Below are positions 52,752 through 62,149 of a stretch of 64,000 bases of DNA, in pieces. Position 1 is the stretch's first letter; every line of letters starts with the position of its first letter. This DNA is from Actinomadura spongiicola. GTDB taxonomy: Bacteria; Actinomycetota; Actinomycetes; Streptosporangiales; Streptosporangiaceae. Below the pieces are notes generated by a model, which was given only the letters and a program-made list of their open reading frames with translations, was not told where the DNA came from and made no database searches. The stretch covers positions 434,001 to 498,000 of the forward strand of contig NZ_QVNQ01000006.1 in NCBI RefSeq assembly GCF_003432485.1, given 5' to 3'. Position numbers and translations under genes: made by a program.

Positions 52752-53480
52752 ATGGAGAAACTTGGGCGGACGACCCGGTTGGAACTGGACGACCAGGCCC
52801 TACGGGAGTGGGAGGCGATCGTCCTCGACTCGGGGCCGGACGGCATCGTCCTCGACCGGTCGGCCTTCTACCCGGGCGGCGGCGGGCAGCCGCCGGACCA
52901 CGGAGTCCTGCTCTGGCAGGGTGTGCAGACCCGGATCGCCGGTGTGCGCAAGGGCGACGACCTGACGCTGATCCCGGTGGAGGACGACCCCGTCCCGCCG
53001 GTCGGCACCGTCGTCGAAGGCGCCGTGGAGGACGCCCGCCGGACCGCGCTGATGCGCACCCACTCCGGCCTGCATCTGCTGTGCGGCGTGGTCTTCCGCG
53101 ACTACGGCTGCCTCGTCACGGGCGGCAACATGGAGCCGCTGACCGCCCGCATGGACTTCGACCTGCGCGAGGTCCCGCCCGGCTTCAAGCAGGCCGTCGA
53201 GGACGCCTGCAACGCCGAGGTCGAGGCCGACCGGCGCATCGACATCAGGACGCTGCCGCGCGCCGAGGCGTTCGAGATCCCCGACATCATCCGGACGGCG
53301 ACGAACCTGGTACCGCCCGAGGTACAGGACGTGCGGATCGTCGACATCGTCGGCCTCGACACCCAGGCGGACGGCGGCACCCACGTGGGGTCCACCAAGC
53401 AGATCGGCCACATCACGGTGGCGAAGGTCGAGAACAAGGGCCGCGGCTTCCGCCGCCTCCGCATCAAGATCGACTCGTAG
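52752..53480 (+). CDS. alaX: alanyl-tRNA editing protein AlaX-type
   Basis: A 242-residue stand-alone editing domain that hydrolyses mischarged Ser/Gly-tRNA(Ala). The first zinc motif RTHSGLHLL (HxxxH) is intact. The second, normally CGGTHV, reads DGGTHV (about residue 207), so the Cys ligand is Asp. This substitution is known in some AlaX homologues. SAFYPGGGGQPPD near the N-terminus matches AlaRS-type editing domains. Confidence 0.88.
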   Translation: MEKLGRTTRLELDDQALREWEAIVLDSGPDGIVLDRSAFYPGGGGQPPDHGVLLWQGVQTRIAGVRKGDDLTLIPVEDDPVPPVGTVVEGAVEDARRTALMRTHSGLHLLCGVVFRDYGCLVTGGNMEPLTARMDFDLREVPPGFKQAVEDACNAEVEADRRIDIRTLPRAEAFEIPDIIRTATNLVPPEVQDVRIVDIVGLDTQADGGTHVGSTKQIGHITVAKVENKGRGFRRLRIKIDS

Positions 53481-53512
53481 CCCTCGCGGTGCCGGGCACC
53501 GCGCGGAGACCG

Positions 53513-53658
53513 CCGGGGCCGGACTGGCCCGGCGGCTGACTTTGACCGGGGCGGCGGCGTGATTCCACGGCCTCGCCACCGTCGGTTCGCGGGTCGCCTC
53601 GCCGACGGGCGGCGGCACCGTCCTGCGGACGATCGACGGCGGGCGGACGATGCCTTGA
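53513..53658 (+). pseudogene. relic of a YCF48-type gene
   Basis: The frame reads RLTLTGAAA, stop, then FHGLATV and GGGTVLRTIDGGRT before a TGA at 53656. The intact gene at 62324 reads RLTPTGTDARFRGLAAV and GGTVLRTTNGGRTW in the same order. GPDW just before, in another frame, matches GPEW of the intact gene. This indicates a truncated, frameshifted, stop-interrupted copy. Confidence 0.75.
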
Positions 53659-53747
53659 CTGGCATCCGTGGAATCCTCATGATCACGACGAGGGTCATTC
53701 CGAACTCTCGTCGTCATCCTCCCGAAACTCCCCAGTCAGGAGACCTT

Positions 53748-54296
53748 ATGTCCGTCCGTCGTGGTGCCAGCGCCATCGCACTGTTAAAAATCGGCATCGC
53801 AGTCGTCTTGGCCGCGTTCGCTTTGGTGGACCCCGCTTGGCGGGCCGCCGCATCGGCTGATCCGCCACAGGGGCCCCCGAGGTCAGCCCCGCCGCCCGGT
53901 CAGCAGGGAATCGTCGAGACCGGCACGCCTCCTGACGCCGAGAAGATCGGCTCAGAGCGCGGCATCGAACTGGTCGGCGGCAACGGCCTCATCGAATACA
54001 CCGAATGCGGTCCGACCGGCCTGCTCCAGGTCCGCTCCGCCACCAATGGCCTGCTTTGTTTCACGGCCCGTGCGTGGCCGGGTACCGACGGGTTCCTGGC
54101 CGTGAAGATTCCCGACACCTACTCCATCAAGGGTGACGGTGACCGGCACCAAGTGAAAGCGATCCTGACCACTGAGGCCGGAAACAAGAAGACCTACGAC
54201 ATCCGCCCGGACGAATGGACCCCCGTTGGGCAGGGCGCCGATCCCGACAACGGCCCGGAGACCCTGATCGAACTGCGCACGAAGGCGGCGGCGTGA
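53748..54296 (+). CDS. exported protein of unknown function
   Basis: A 182-residue protein with a signal peptide (about 1-36, ALLKIGIAVVLAAFALVDP) and a mature beta-rich domain with two Cys residues. TCAGGAGACC precedes the ATG. The stop overlaps the next gene as GTGA, so it is co-translated with the pseudo-protease and may be its partner or chaperone. No family recognised. Confidence 0.7.
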   Translation: MSVRRGASAIALLKIGIAVVLAAFALVDPAWRAAASADPPQGPPRSAPPPGQQGIVETGTPPDAEKIGSERGIELVGGNGLIEYTECGPTGLLQVRSATNGLLCFTARAWPGTDGFLAVKIPDTYSIKGDGDRHQVKAILTTEAGNKKTYDIRPDEWTPVGQGADPDNGPETLIELRTKAAA

Positions 54297-56653
54297 CCGG
54301 CGGCGTCGCGCGCCTCCCGTGGCGCTGGGTGGCCGTCCTCATGGGCCTGGTCCTGACCGCGTCGCTCGCCGCGCCCCCGCCCGCGGCCCGGGCGATCGGC
54401 GGCGGGCGGAAGGTCACCGGCGACCCCGGCTTCACGGTCCGCTTACAGTTCGGCGCGCAGCGGGCCTGTAGCGGGGCCCTGGTGCGGCCGAACTGGGTGT
54501 TGACCGCCAAATCCTGCCTTCCCTCCGCCGCGGGCCGTAAAGGCGAGGTGCCGGTCCCCGCGGGTACCTTCGCCACCGTGGGGCGCGTCGACCTGACCTC
54601 CGGCAAGACCGGTCTCAGGGCCTCGGTTCTGACCGTGATCACGCACCCCGACCGTGATCTGGTCCTCGCTGAGATCGACGGCTGGGACGCCGACGGCTTC
54701 GTCCCGATCGCCGGGACGCCGCCGTCCGCGGGGGAGAAGCTCACCGGCTCCGGGTACGGACGCACCGCCACCGAGTGGGTGCCGGACGGTCCGCATGCCG
54801 CGGCCTTCACAGTCCAGAGCGTGGACGGTGCGACGGTCAGCCTCAGTGGCGACGAGAAGGCGGCCATCTGCGAAGGCGACGCGGGAGGCCCCGAATACCG
54901 CGTCCGGGACGGCAAGGCGGAACTGGTCGCCGTCCACACCTCGTCCGGGCTGCGCGGCTGCCACGGCGCACCCGAGGACGCCACCGGTGCGGCGACCGGA
55001 ACCCGCGTCGACGACCTGGCCGGATGGGTGGAGTCGTCCACCACGCGTACGTACCTGGACGCCAGGCGGGACCGCTGGTGGAGGATCGGCGCGGGCGCGG
55101 TCGTCTACCCCTGTTACAGCCCGAACGGCAAGGCGCGCCTGCGCATGGGCGGCGGATTCCTCAAGGTGTACGACACGACCACGGCCCGGTACCGGCTCGC
55201 CGCCGCCGACGACCCCGAATATCTGCACTTCCACGCCGACGGCAATCTGGTGATCTGGAAGGGCGGTAAACAGGTGTGGTGGTCGGGCACCAACGGCCAT
55301 CCCGATGCCCGTCTCGAATGCCGCGACGACGGCGACGTGCGCATCACCGAAGGCGGCAAGCTGCTCTGGCGCAGCGGTACCGGCACCGGTCTGGAGGCCG
55401 GCGCGGGATACAGCCGGCGCTACAGCGACCGCTTCGAACCCCTGTGCATCAGTGCGAACCACCGCGAGTTCCTGTGGTGGTTCGAAGGCGGGCTTGTCGC
55501 CCGAAGCGGCTGGCGCACCGAAGGGCATGGCCGCCGCCCCCGAGACTGGAGTCTCCGGTTCGGTACCGACGGACAGCTCGTGGTAGCCCGGGGGGACGGC
55601 GTCGCGCAGTGGACGTCACCGACACGTGGCCACCCGAACGCCCGGCTGAACTGCAACGATGACGGAAGTATCAGCATCGACGATCAGGGTGTCACCCTGT
55701 GGAGCAGCACCGGCCATCCCACCGGGCTGCTCATGTCCGCCGTCGGTGACGGCTACCTGTGCGCCCGCGACAACGGCAAGATCGGGACGCTGACCAGGCA
55801 GTGCTACGGCGAAGCGGGGTTCAGGCTGCCTCGCACGGACGGCCAGGTGCAGGCGCTGGGTGCCGATGGGGTCGTCTGCCTCCGGGTCGTGCCGAGCAAC
55901 CCGGCCAAGAACGGCGACAAGGTCACCGGCGGCGGCTGCGCGGCCACCCCCGAGACCACCTGGACGAAACGTGCCGACGGGGTGCTGTACAACCCGCTCA
56001 CCAAACGATGCCTGGACGTCCCCAACGGTGAACCCGTGGACGGCGCCCAGCTCCGGGTATGGACGTGTAACGGCACCGTGGCCCAGAAATGGGCTCTGTG
56101 GAACGCGTGGTGGGAGGGTCGCGGCACCGGCGTCGCCGTGAAGGGCGTCGCAAGGCACGACCGCAACGTCCCCAGCGGCCTGCCGACGCCGCGAAAGCGG
56201 CGGTACACCGCGTACAACCGTTCGACCCGGGCCCGGGTGGAGGTGCAATGCGTCCACCGCATCAATCTCATCAGCCGCTGGGAGTGGTCGGAATACATGT
56301 TGACCGGCATTGACGAGACGGCCAACAGCGATGCGACCTGCGATAATGGATGGATCGACCAGATCAAGTCCGGCGCGCGGCTGCAAATGCAGAACTGGTG
56401 GATCGGCCCGCAGAAGAATGCCGAATGCAACCGGCGATGGTGCACGGCCCTGAATGTCCAGCACCAGCAGTCGTGCCGGGGCGCACCCCACGAATGCGCG
56501 GGTCGGCAGTACATGACCGGGACGGTCAACATGCGGATCGCCAAGGACAGCGACTGGGTCTGGGCCGAGAATCAATGGTGCACCATACGCCAGGACGGCA
56601 AGCTCCTCGAATGTGTTGACGACGATACGGCGGTGGTCCCACCGGCCTACTGA
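54293..56653 (+). CDS. secreted trypsin-like pseudo-protease with lectin domains
   Basis: A 786-residue exported protein. After a signal peptide (about 1-35) comes a chymotrypsin-fold domain (about 37-245) with WVLTAKSC where active trypsins have TAAHC (His replaced by Ser74), Asp122 present, and CEGDAGGP in place of GDSGGP (Ser replaced by Ala197). Then follow two bulb-type lectin repeats (HFHADGNLVIWKGG, DGQLVVARGDG with GHPNARLNCNDDGS), a ricin-type lectin (CLDVPNGEPVDGAQLRVWTC) and a Cys-rich C-terminal domain of unknown type. It probably binds carbohydrate and has lost proteolysis. GTG start overlaps the upstream stop. Confidence 0.85.
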   Translation: MTGGVARLPWRWVAVLMGLVLTASLAAPPPAARAIGGGRKVTGDPGFTVRLQFGAQRACSGALVRPNWVLTAKSCLPSAAGRKGEVPVPAGTFATVGRVDLTSGKTGLRASVLTVITHPDRDLVLAEIDGWDADGFVPIAGTPPSAGEKLTGSGYGRTATEWVPDGPHAAAFTVQSVDGATVSLSGDEKAAICEGDAGGPEYRVRDGKAELVAVHTSSGLRGCHGAPEDATGAATGTRVDDLAGWVESSTTRTYLDARRDRWWRIGAGAVVYPCYSPNGKARLRMGGGFLKVYDTTTARYRLAAADDPEYLHFHADGNLVIWKGGKQVWWSGTNGHPDARLECRDDGDVRITEGGKLLWRSGTGTGLEAGAGYSRRYSDRFEPLCISANHREFLWWFEGGLVARSGWRTEGHGRRPRDWSLRFGTDGQLVVARGDGVAQWTSPTRGHPNARLNCNDDGSISIDDQGVTLWSSTGHPTGLLMSAVGDGYLCARDNGKIGTLTRQCYGEAGFRLPRTDGQVQALGADGVVCLRVVPSNPAKNGDKVTGGGCAATPETTWTKRADGVLYNPLTKRCLDVPNGEPVDGAQLRVWTCNGTVAQKWALWNAWWEGRGTGVAVKGVARHDRNVPSGLPTPRKRRYTAYNRSTRARVEVQCVHRINLISRWEWSEYMLTGIDETANSDATCDNGWIDQIKSGARLQMQNWWIGPQKNAECNRRWCTALNVQHQQSCRGAPHECAGRQYMTGTVNMRIAKDSDWVWAENQWCTIRQDGKLLECVDDDTAVVPPAY

Positions 56654-56705
56654 CAGATCACGAACACCCCCGGACCGGCCCGCACACCCGGGGTCGAGGG
56701 TCGGT

Positions 56706-56742
56706 CGCCACGCCGCTCGCGGTCACCGCGAGCGGCGTGGCG
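56706..56742. terminator. perfect hairpin between convergent genes
   Basis: Two 18-bp arms (56706-56723 and 56725-56742) pair perfectly around a single central C, giving an odd-length palindrome of 37 bases. It lies 52 bases after one stop and 16 bases before the convergent stop, serving as a bidirectional terminator or a cruciform site. Confidence 0.75.
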
Positions 56743-56758
56743 GGATGTCGGGGAACGG

Positions 56759-57661
56759 TCACGGTGACGCGTCCCGCGGGCCAGGTGGCAACCGCGCCAG
56801 GGCCGCCCGCAGCGGCGGTGATTCGCGAAACTGGAGGAAGCGTCGCAGGACCGGCACGGCATCGTGATAGTGCTCCAGGCCAGGGCCCATTCCCCCGGCC
56901 CGGTCCATCGCGTGGAGGATCGCCTCGGCGCCGTCCAGCAGCGCCTCGTCCGGCTCCGGTACCTCGAGCGCGCCGCGCAGGTCACAGCTGACCGCGACCT
57001 CTCCGGCGTAGTAGCCGGACAGCGGGTCGTCGGTCACGGAGTGCCGGAGCAGCCAGGCTTTGATCGCCGGGTCGGTCGTCGTCCTGCACAGGGCTTCGAC
57101 CGGATACACCCGGGCCCATGCGGTGGTCCGGCGGGCGATCCACCATAGCGTCGTGTCGGGATCGGGCATCCGCTTCAGGATCTCCACGACCGACGGGCTG
57201 AAGGAGTTCCCCAGGATGGCCAATGCCGAAATGCAGTCCACGTCCTCGGCCTCGGCGACACCCTGCAGGAGCACCAGGCCGACCTGGACCGGGCGGCGGT
57301 CCGTGCCTGTCCTGGTCAACCGTCGGCCCAGAGCCAGGACCCGCCCGAATTCCACGCCGGAAATAGCCGGTTCCAGCACGCTGATCAACTCATGCCAGGG
57401 CGGGCAGAAGACCGAGACGAGCGTCTGGCAGAGGTCGGCGTAGTCGGCCCCTCCGCCGAAGTAGGCGCCGACCGCCGCGCCTATCCGCGCGGCTCCGGCT
57501 TCGCGTGCTCGGCTGTTCGGGACCGGCTGCCGGTAGTAGGTGTCGTGATCGGGAAGGGGCAGCCCCTGGCCGGGCAGCGGACCGTCCGGATGCTCACGCA
57601 GCAGCCGCTTGGCGTATTCGTAGAGGGCGAGCGCGTCGCCCTGCGACAGATCGACATTCAT
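56759..57661 (-). CDS. candidate immunity protein for the adjacent toxin
   Basis: A 300-residue soluble, Leu/Ala-rich helical protein starting MNVDLSQGDALALYEYAKRLL, with no signal peptide. No family recognised. It lies 211 bases downstream of the polymorphic toxin gene on the same strand, the position where immunity genes normally occur. That position is the only evidence for the role. The middle region (VGLVLLQGVAEAEDVDCISAL) resembles helical-repeat packing. Confidence 0.5.
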   Translation of the reverse strand: MNVDLSQGDALALYEYAKRLLREHPDGPLPGQGLPLPDHDTYYRQPVPNSRAREAGAARIGAAVGAYFGGGADYADLCQTLVSVFCPPWHELISVLEPAISGVEFGRVLALGRRLTRTGTDRRPVQVGLVLLQGVAEAEDVDCISALAILGNSFSPSVVEILKRMPDPDTTLWWIARRTTAWARVYPVEALCRTTTDPAIKAWLLRHSVTDDPLSGYYAGEVAVSCDLRGALEVPEPDEALLDGAEAILHAMDRAGGMGPGLEHYHDAVPVLRRFLQFRESPPLRAALARLPPGPRDASP

Positions 57662-57872
57662 CGAACCGGGTGCTGACCGCCCTTCTTGCTGACCGCCTGA
57701 CCAGAATGCCCCTGAACTTACCGTCGCTGATGGCGGGCCGGGCCCGACGCGCTGGTACCCCGGCCCGCCAGGGTGCACCGTGGACCCGGCCGAGGTATTC
57801 CAGCCGCCGGCGCACCCGCACTTGTTCAGAGTTCTCGGTGTGATCACCGACTTGATGAGAGGTTCTTTCCGG

Positions 57873-60800
57873 TCAACACCCTTCCTTCAACGTGGGGTAG
57901 ATGGAACTGAACTTCCCGTTCGGATAGAACCACAAGACGACATATTTCGTCTCTGTGTAGTCCTTGTCGTCCTCGTTCCTTTTGGCTTTTCCTATGAACC
58001 GGCCAAGGTTCAGCCAGTGGCAGTGTCGGCTTGTCTGCGGGGAGCCGGTCGCCTCCAGAACCTGCCAGATCAGTTCGATAATCGCTTCTGCGCTGCCGAA
58101 TTCTTCATTGAACTTGGCCGCATTCATGGTTGAATTGGGGCCGTGCTTGGGGAGAACATGCAGACCGATCTCCTCCAACATGTGGAGGAGCCCGAACGCG
58201 TTGTCATGGTCTGAGCGTCCGCAGTTGTGGACCAGGACCAGTGCGGTACCCGCTTCCACGTAGTAGGTGCGGACTCCTTCGACGGTGAGGTTGTGGACGC
58301 GTTGGTCCGGTGTCGTCCATGCCCGGAGTCCGGTGACCAGAACATACTTCCCCGTGCTGCTCCGCAGCCTCATACCGGGCTTGAGGCGTTCGGCGTGGAC
58401 CCACTCCCGTGTCGAGCCTCCCACCCAGAAGGGATGTTCGCTGGATGCGGTGACCTGCCCGTACGTCACGGGTTCACCGGCCCCACCCCCGCGTACGGTG
58501 ACGCTGACGAGCTGCTTGTCGCCCTTGGTGGAAATGGTCCTCAGCACTTTCCGGGGAGTCGTGGCCCCGGTCTTCGGGTCCGTGGCGAGGACTCTGTCAC
58601 CGACTTGGACATTTTCGATGGGGCGACGACTTCCATCGGCCATCAACACGCCGGTGCCGGGGGTGAAACTGCTGCGTTTGCATCCGATTTCGATTCGCCG
58701 GGCGACGTAGACCATGCGGTCGGTCTTACGGATCAGCACATGGGCCGTGGAGACGGTCTTGCGGAACGGGCCGATTCCGGTGGCGATGCGCCAGATCGTC
58801 TTGCCGATCGGTTTGAGCTTGGCGCCCAGTCCGATGAGTTTGAGCGGGCCGAGTGCGTTGAGTGCGGTGAACAGGCAACCGACGATGTCGCCCTTGGTGA
58901 AGCAGTTTTTCGCGTCCGTCCAGCCGATGACGTCGAGAACGAGTTTTCCGCCGATGGAGACGACGAAGTCCATGACGCTCTTGGCCGCGTTGGCGCGTGC
59001 GTTGCGATATTGGTCGAGACCCTGCTGCCCGTTGGCCGCGAGGATGATCTGCTCGTCGCTGACCGAGGAACCCGGAGAGGATTTGTCCTTGCGCCCCTGC
59101 GCCTGTTCCTCTCGGCGCTTCCGCTCGGCCGCGGCTGCGGCTTCGGCTGCGGCGCGTGCGGCCGCCGCGGCGTCCTTGCCGGCCTGGATGGCGTCGCGGC
59201 GGGCACGTTCGGCGGCTTCGCGGGCCTCATCGGCGTAGGCGCGCGCCTGGCTCGCGGATCGGTCGGCGCGGGCGGCGGCCTGTGCCGCGGCTTTCGCCGC
59301 CGCCTGGGCGTCCTTGGCGGCCTGACGGGCGATCTTCGCTGATCGGGCGGCCTGTTGCGCGGCGTTGTGCGCCCGGTCAGCGGAGGCGCGAGCGGCGTTG
59401 GCGTGGGCCTTGGCCTCGTTGGCGTGGGCACGGGCCTGTTTGGCGTGGGCGTCGGCTTCGGCGGCGGCGCCGCGTGCCCGGGCCGCGGCGGCCTGGGCCT
59501 CGGCGGCGTTCTCGCGGGCGGTGGCGGCGGTGCGATGCGCGCTGGCCAGGAACGCGCCGATCTCGGCGACGTGCGCGGCCTGGTCGGCGTCGCGCTGGCG
59601 GGCGTTGTGCTGTCCGACCTGGACGAACTCACGTACGTAGGTGGCCGGGCCCGACAGGGCCGCCTGGGCGGCGGCGTTCAGCTCCGGTCCCGCATCGGGG
59701 AGCATCTGGTTGATGGCGAGGCGGTCGTCGGTCTCGCGGGCGGTGTGCTGCCCGCTGCTGATGAACTCCAGCAGCGCCTGCGGGGTGTCGGCGTCCAGAG
59801 CCGCGCTGGCGGCCTTCCTCACCCAGGGGCCGCCGTCGGCGGATATCTGGGTGACCTGGATGCGGTAGTCGTCCATCTGCAGCCGGTGCTGTCCGGTCTC
59901 CAGGAACGCCTTCACCTCGGCGTGGTCGCCTTCGTCGGCCTTGTAGGCGGCCTCACGCAGTTGGGGCTTGTTGTCGGTTTCGGCCTGGGTGGCGACGTGG
60001 TCGAGGCTGGCGCGGTCGTCGGCCTCGGTCGCGTTGCCCAACCCGGTCCGGACGAACTCGATGGTGTCCTCTTCACCGCCCGCCAAGGCGATTTCGGCGG
60101 CCCGTCGCACGTGGGGGCCACCGGTCTTGAGCAGCCGGACGGCGACTTCGCGTCCATTGCCGATCACGGTGGGGCGGGGTGCCCCGTCGGCCCGTGCCTG
60201 GGCCAGGAGCCGGTTGGTCTCGGCCTCGAACGCCTGGGCCTGCCCGGCCTCCCATTCGGCTTTGGCCTTGCTTTCGGTCTCGACGGCCAGGGCGTCCTCG
60301 GCGTCGGCGGTCTGGCGGTCCTGCCAGGACGCCAGCCGCTGCTCGTCGACTTCGCGGGCCAGGTCATGGACCTTCTGGGCCTGGTTGGCGGCCGCGGTGG
60401 CCTGGCTCGCCGACGCCGAGGCGTCGTTGGCGTGCCGGGTGGAGACGGCTGCGTTGTCCTTGGCCTCCCCGGCGTGCGCGGCGGCGTCGTCAGCGGCGTC
60501 GGCGGCCCGCTCAGCGTGCAGGGCCGCGTCGTTGGCGTGCTTCTCGGCCTGCCGTGCCGCGTCGGCCGTCTGCCGCGCCAGGTGCTGCACCTTGTTGGCG
60601 GCACGGATCGCCGCGGCGGCGCGGCGCTGGGCATAGGCGGCGGCCTGCCGGGCGTGCTGGGCGTCGGCACCGGCCTGTGTGGCCCACTGGTCGGCCTGGT
60701 TGGCGAACCCGGCGGCCTGGTTGGCGTGCGCACCGGCGTTGGCGGCGGCGACCGCGGCGTTACCTGCGGCGATCGCGGCGTCCGCCGCGGCCTGGGCGGC

Positions 60801-61955
60801 CTTGGCGGCGGTCCGCGCCCCCACCGCCACATCCCGGGCGTTCTCGGCGGCGCTGCGCGCGGCGGCCGCGTGCCGGGCGTCGCGGTGCGCCGCCTCAGCG
60901 GCCCGGTTGGCGTTGGCGGCGGCCCGACCGGCCAGCGACGCGGCGGTCGCGGCGCGGGAGGCGGCCGCCGAAGCGATCCGGGCAGCGCGGTTGGCGGCAT
61001 CGGCGGCATCGATCGCGATCCGCGCGGCACGGGCGGCCCGTTCGGCGGCACGAGCGGCGCGTGCGGCGGCCGCGGCGGCCTTGTGCGCGGAGTCCTTGGC
61101 GGCCTCGGTCTCCCGGGCAGCGCGTTCGGTGGCCTTCTTGGCCAGTTCGGCGGCGCGGACCGCGCGGGCGGAGGCCTCCTGCGCGGCCTGGGTCTGCAGC
61201 GCGGCCCGCCTGCCCGCGTCGTCGGCCAGGTCGGCCAACTGGGAGACCGCGTCGGTCTCGGCGTCGCGGGCGGCGGCGACCTCGTATCCCAGGCCGAGGA
61301 AGTCGTGGACGTCGTCGATGCTGCCGTCCATCGCGGCGCTGGCGGCCTCCCTGACGTGCGGTCCGCCCGAGGCGCTCAGCTGCGAGACCCGGATGCGGTC
61401 GTCGGCGTCCTGCGCCTCCTGGTAACCGGTCTCCAGAAACTTCAGCTGGTCGTCGGCGGTGCCGTCCAAGGCCTTGTTGGCGGCGGCGCGGACGTAACGG
61501 CCGGTGGCCGCCGCGAGCACCTGGTTGATCTCGACGCGGAGGTCCTCCTCCCACGGCTGCTTCCAGCCCTGGTCCAGGAACGTCCTCATAGCGGTGGGAC
61601 CACCGTCCAGGGCGGTCTGGGCGGCGCCGCGGACGGTGCTGCCACCGGCCGCCAGCACCTGCTCGACGGCGGCGCGCAGATCCACTTCCTCAGCGGCGTT
61701 GCGGCCCTCGGACACGAACGCCCTGACATCCGCGTCGGTGCCCAACAAGGCCACCTCGGCCCGCGCGGCGGTCTCGGGCCCGCCGGTCTTCAGTAACTCC
61801 ACCGCCTGCGCCCGGTCGACCGGCGGCGGGTCACCGCCGCTGTCGGGGCGAACCGTGGCATGACCGGGTAACAGGCCGATCAATAGCGTCATGACGGTAG
61901 CCAGCGTGACGATTCCGAACACGTGGTGACAGCGACGGATCCTGGCGTTGATCAC
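57873..61955 (-). CDS. ALF-repeat/Hint polymorphic toxin
   Basis: A 1360-residue secreted toxin. Signal peptide (about 1-34); four ALF repeats of the pattern VRxAAxxALDG...FLxxG (about 45-245); long Ala-rich coiled coil; a second set of about four ALF repeats (about 610-800); more coiled coil; a hydrophobic pre-toxin region (about 1000-1085); a Hint autocleavage domain from Cys1092 (SFTPGTGVLMADG) with EHPFWVGG and ending ALVLVHNC at about 1245; and a 115-residue C-terminal domain with no recognised family. That domain ends YVVLWFYPNGKFSSIYPT, resembling the last strands of BECR-fold RNase toxins. The Hint domain would release it. Confidence 0.85.
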   Translation of the reverse strand: MINARIRRCHHVFGIVTLATVMTLLIGLLPGHATVRPDSGGDPPPVDRAQAVELLKTGGPETAARAEVALLGTDADVRAFVSEGRNAAEEVDLRAAVEQVLAAGGSTVRGAAQTALDGGPTAMRTFLDQGWKQPWEEDLRVEINQVLAAATGRYVRAAANKALDGTADDQLKFLETGYQEAQDADDRIRVSQLSASGGPHVREAASAAMDGSIDDVHDFLGLGYEVAAARDAETDAVSQLADLADDAGRRAALQTQAAQEASARAVRAAELAKKATERAARETEAAKDSAHKAAAAAARAARAAERAARAARIAIDAADAANRAARIASAAASRAATAASLAGRAAANANRAAEAAHRDARHAAAARSAAENARDVAVGARTAAKAAQAAADAAIAAGNAAVAAANAGAHANQAAGFANQADQWATQAGADAQHARQAAAYAQRRAAAAIRAANKVQHLARQTADAARQAEKHANDAALHAERAADAADDAAAHAGEAKDNAAVSTRHANDASASASQATAAANQAQKVHDLAREVDEQRLASWQDRQTADAEDALAVETESKAKAEWEAGQAQAFEAETNRLLAQARADGAPRPTVIGNGREVAVRLLKTGGPHVRRAAEIALAGGEEDTIEFVRTGLGNATEADDRASLDHVATQAETDNKPQLREAAYKADEGDHAEVKAFLETGQHRLQMDDYRIQVTQISADGGPWVRKAASAALDADTPQALLEFISSGQHTARETDDRLAINQMLPDAGPELNAAAQAALSGPATYVREFVQVGQHNARQRDADQAAHVAEIGAFLASAHRTAATARENAAEAQAAAARARGAAAEADAHAKQARAHANEAKAHANAARASADRAHNAAQQAARSAKIARQAAKDAQAAAKAAAQAAARADRSASQARAYADEAREAAERARRDAIQAGKDAAAAARAAAEAAAAAERKRREEQAQGRKDKSSPGSSVSDEQIILAANGQQGLDQYRNARANAAKSVMDFVVSIGGKLVLDVIGWTDAKNCFTKGDIVGCLFTALNALGPLKLIGLGAKLKPIGKTIWRIATGIGPFRKTVSTAHVLIRKTDRMVYVARRIEIGCKRSSFTPGTGVLMADGSRRPIENVQVGDRVLATDPKTGATTPRKVLRTISTKGDKQLVSVTVRGGGAGEPVTYGQVTASSEHPFWVGGSTREWVHAERLKPGMRLRSSTGKYVLVTGLRAWTTPDQRVHNLTVEGVRTYYVEAGTALVLVHNCGRSDHDNAFGLLHMLEEIGLHVLPKHGPNSTMNAAKFNEEFGSAEAIIELIWQVLEATGSPQTSRHCHWLNLGRFIGKAKRNEDDKDYTETKYVVLWFYPNGKFSSIYPTLKEGC

Positions 61956-62054
61956 AGGGAGCTCCAGGTGTGAGGCGTGTGCGGCCGAACCGGAGCCCTG
62001 ACGGGGAAGGAGCCCCGGCGCCCCGAGTGAAACCCGGGCTGATCATCCGAGCAA

Positions 62055-62070
62055 TGTGACCCAAGTCACA
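62055..62070. promoter_or_regulatory. CRP-family binding site upstream of the toxin
   Basis: TGTGACCCAAGTCACA matches TGTGA-N6-TCACA exactly. It lies 100 bases upstream of the toxin start and 254 bases upstream of the divergent YCF48 gene, in a 368-bp intergenic region that otherwise holds only the hairpin described next. Confidence 0.5.
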
Positions 62071-62149
62071 AAACAATCCCATCGAATGGTTGCACAGCGT
62101 GAAATAGGGGCGCGTGATCTCACCAATTGTGATAGTTGACCCGCCCGCA

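Noticed and set aside
59355..61796. An 813-codon plus-strand frame opposite the toxin gene, with many Gly-rich repeats
   Set aside because: It is the antisense of the Ala-rich coiled-coil and ALF repeats; the repeat pattern is inherited from the toxin coding strand.
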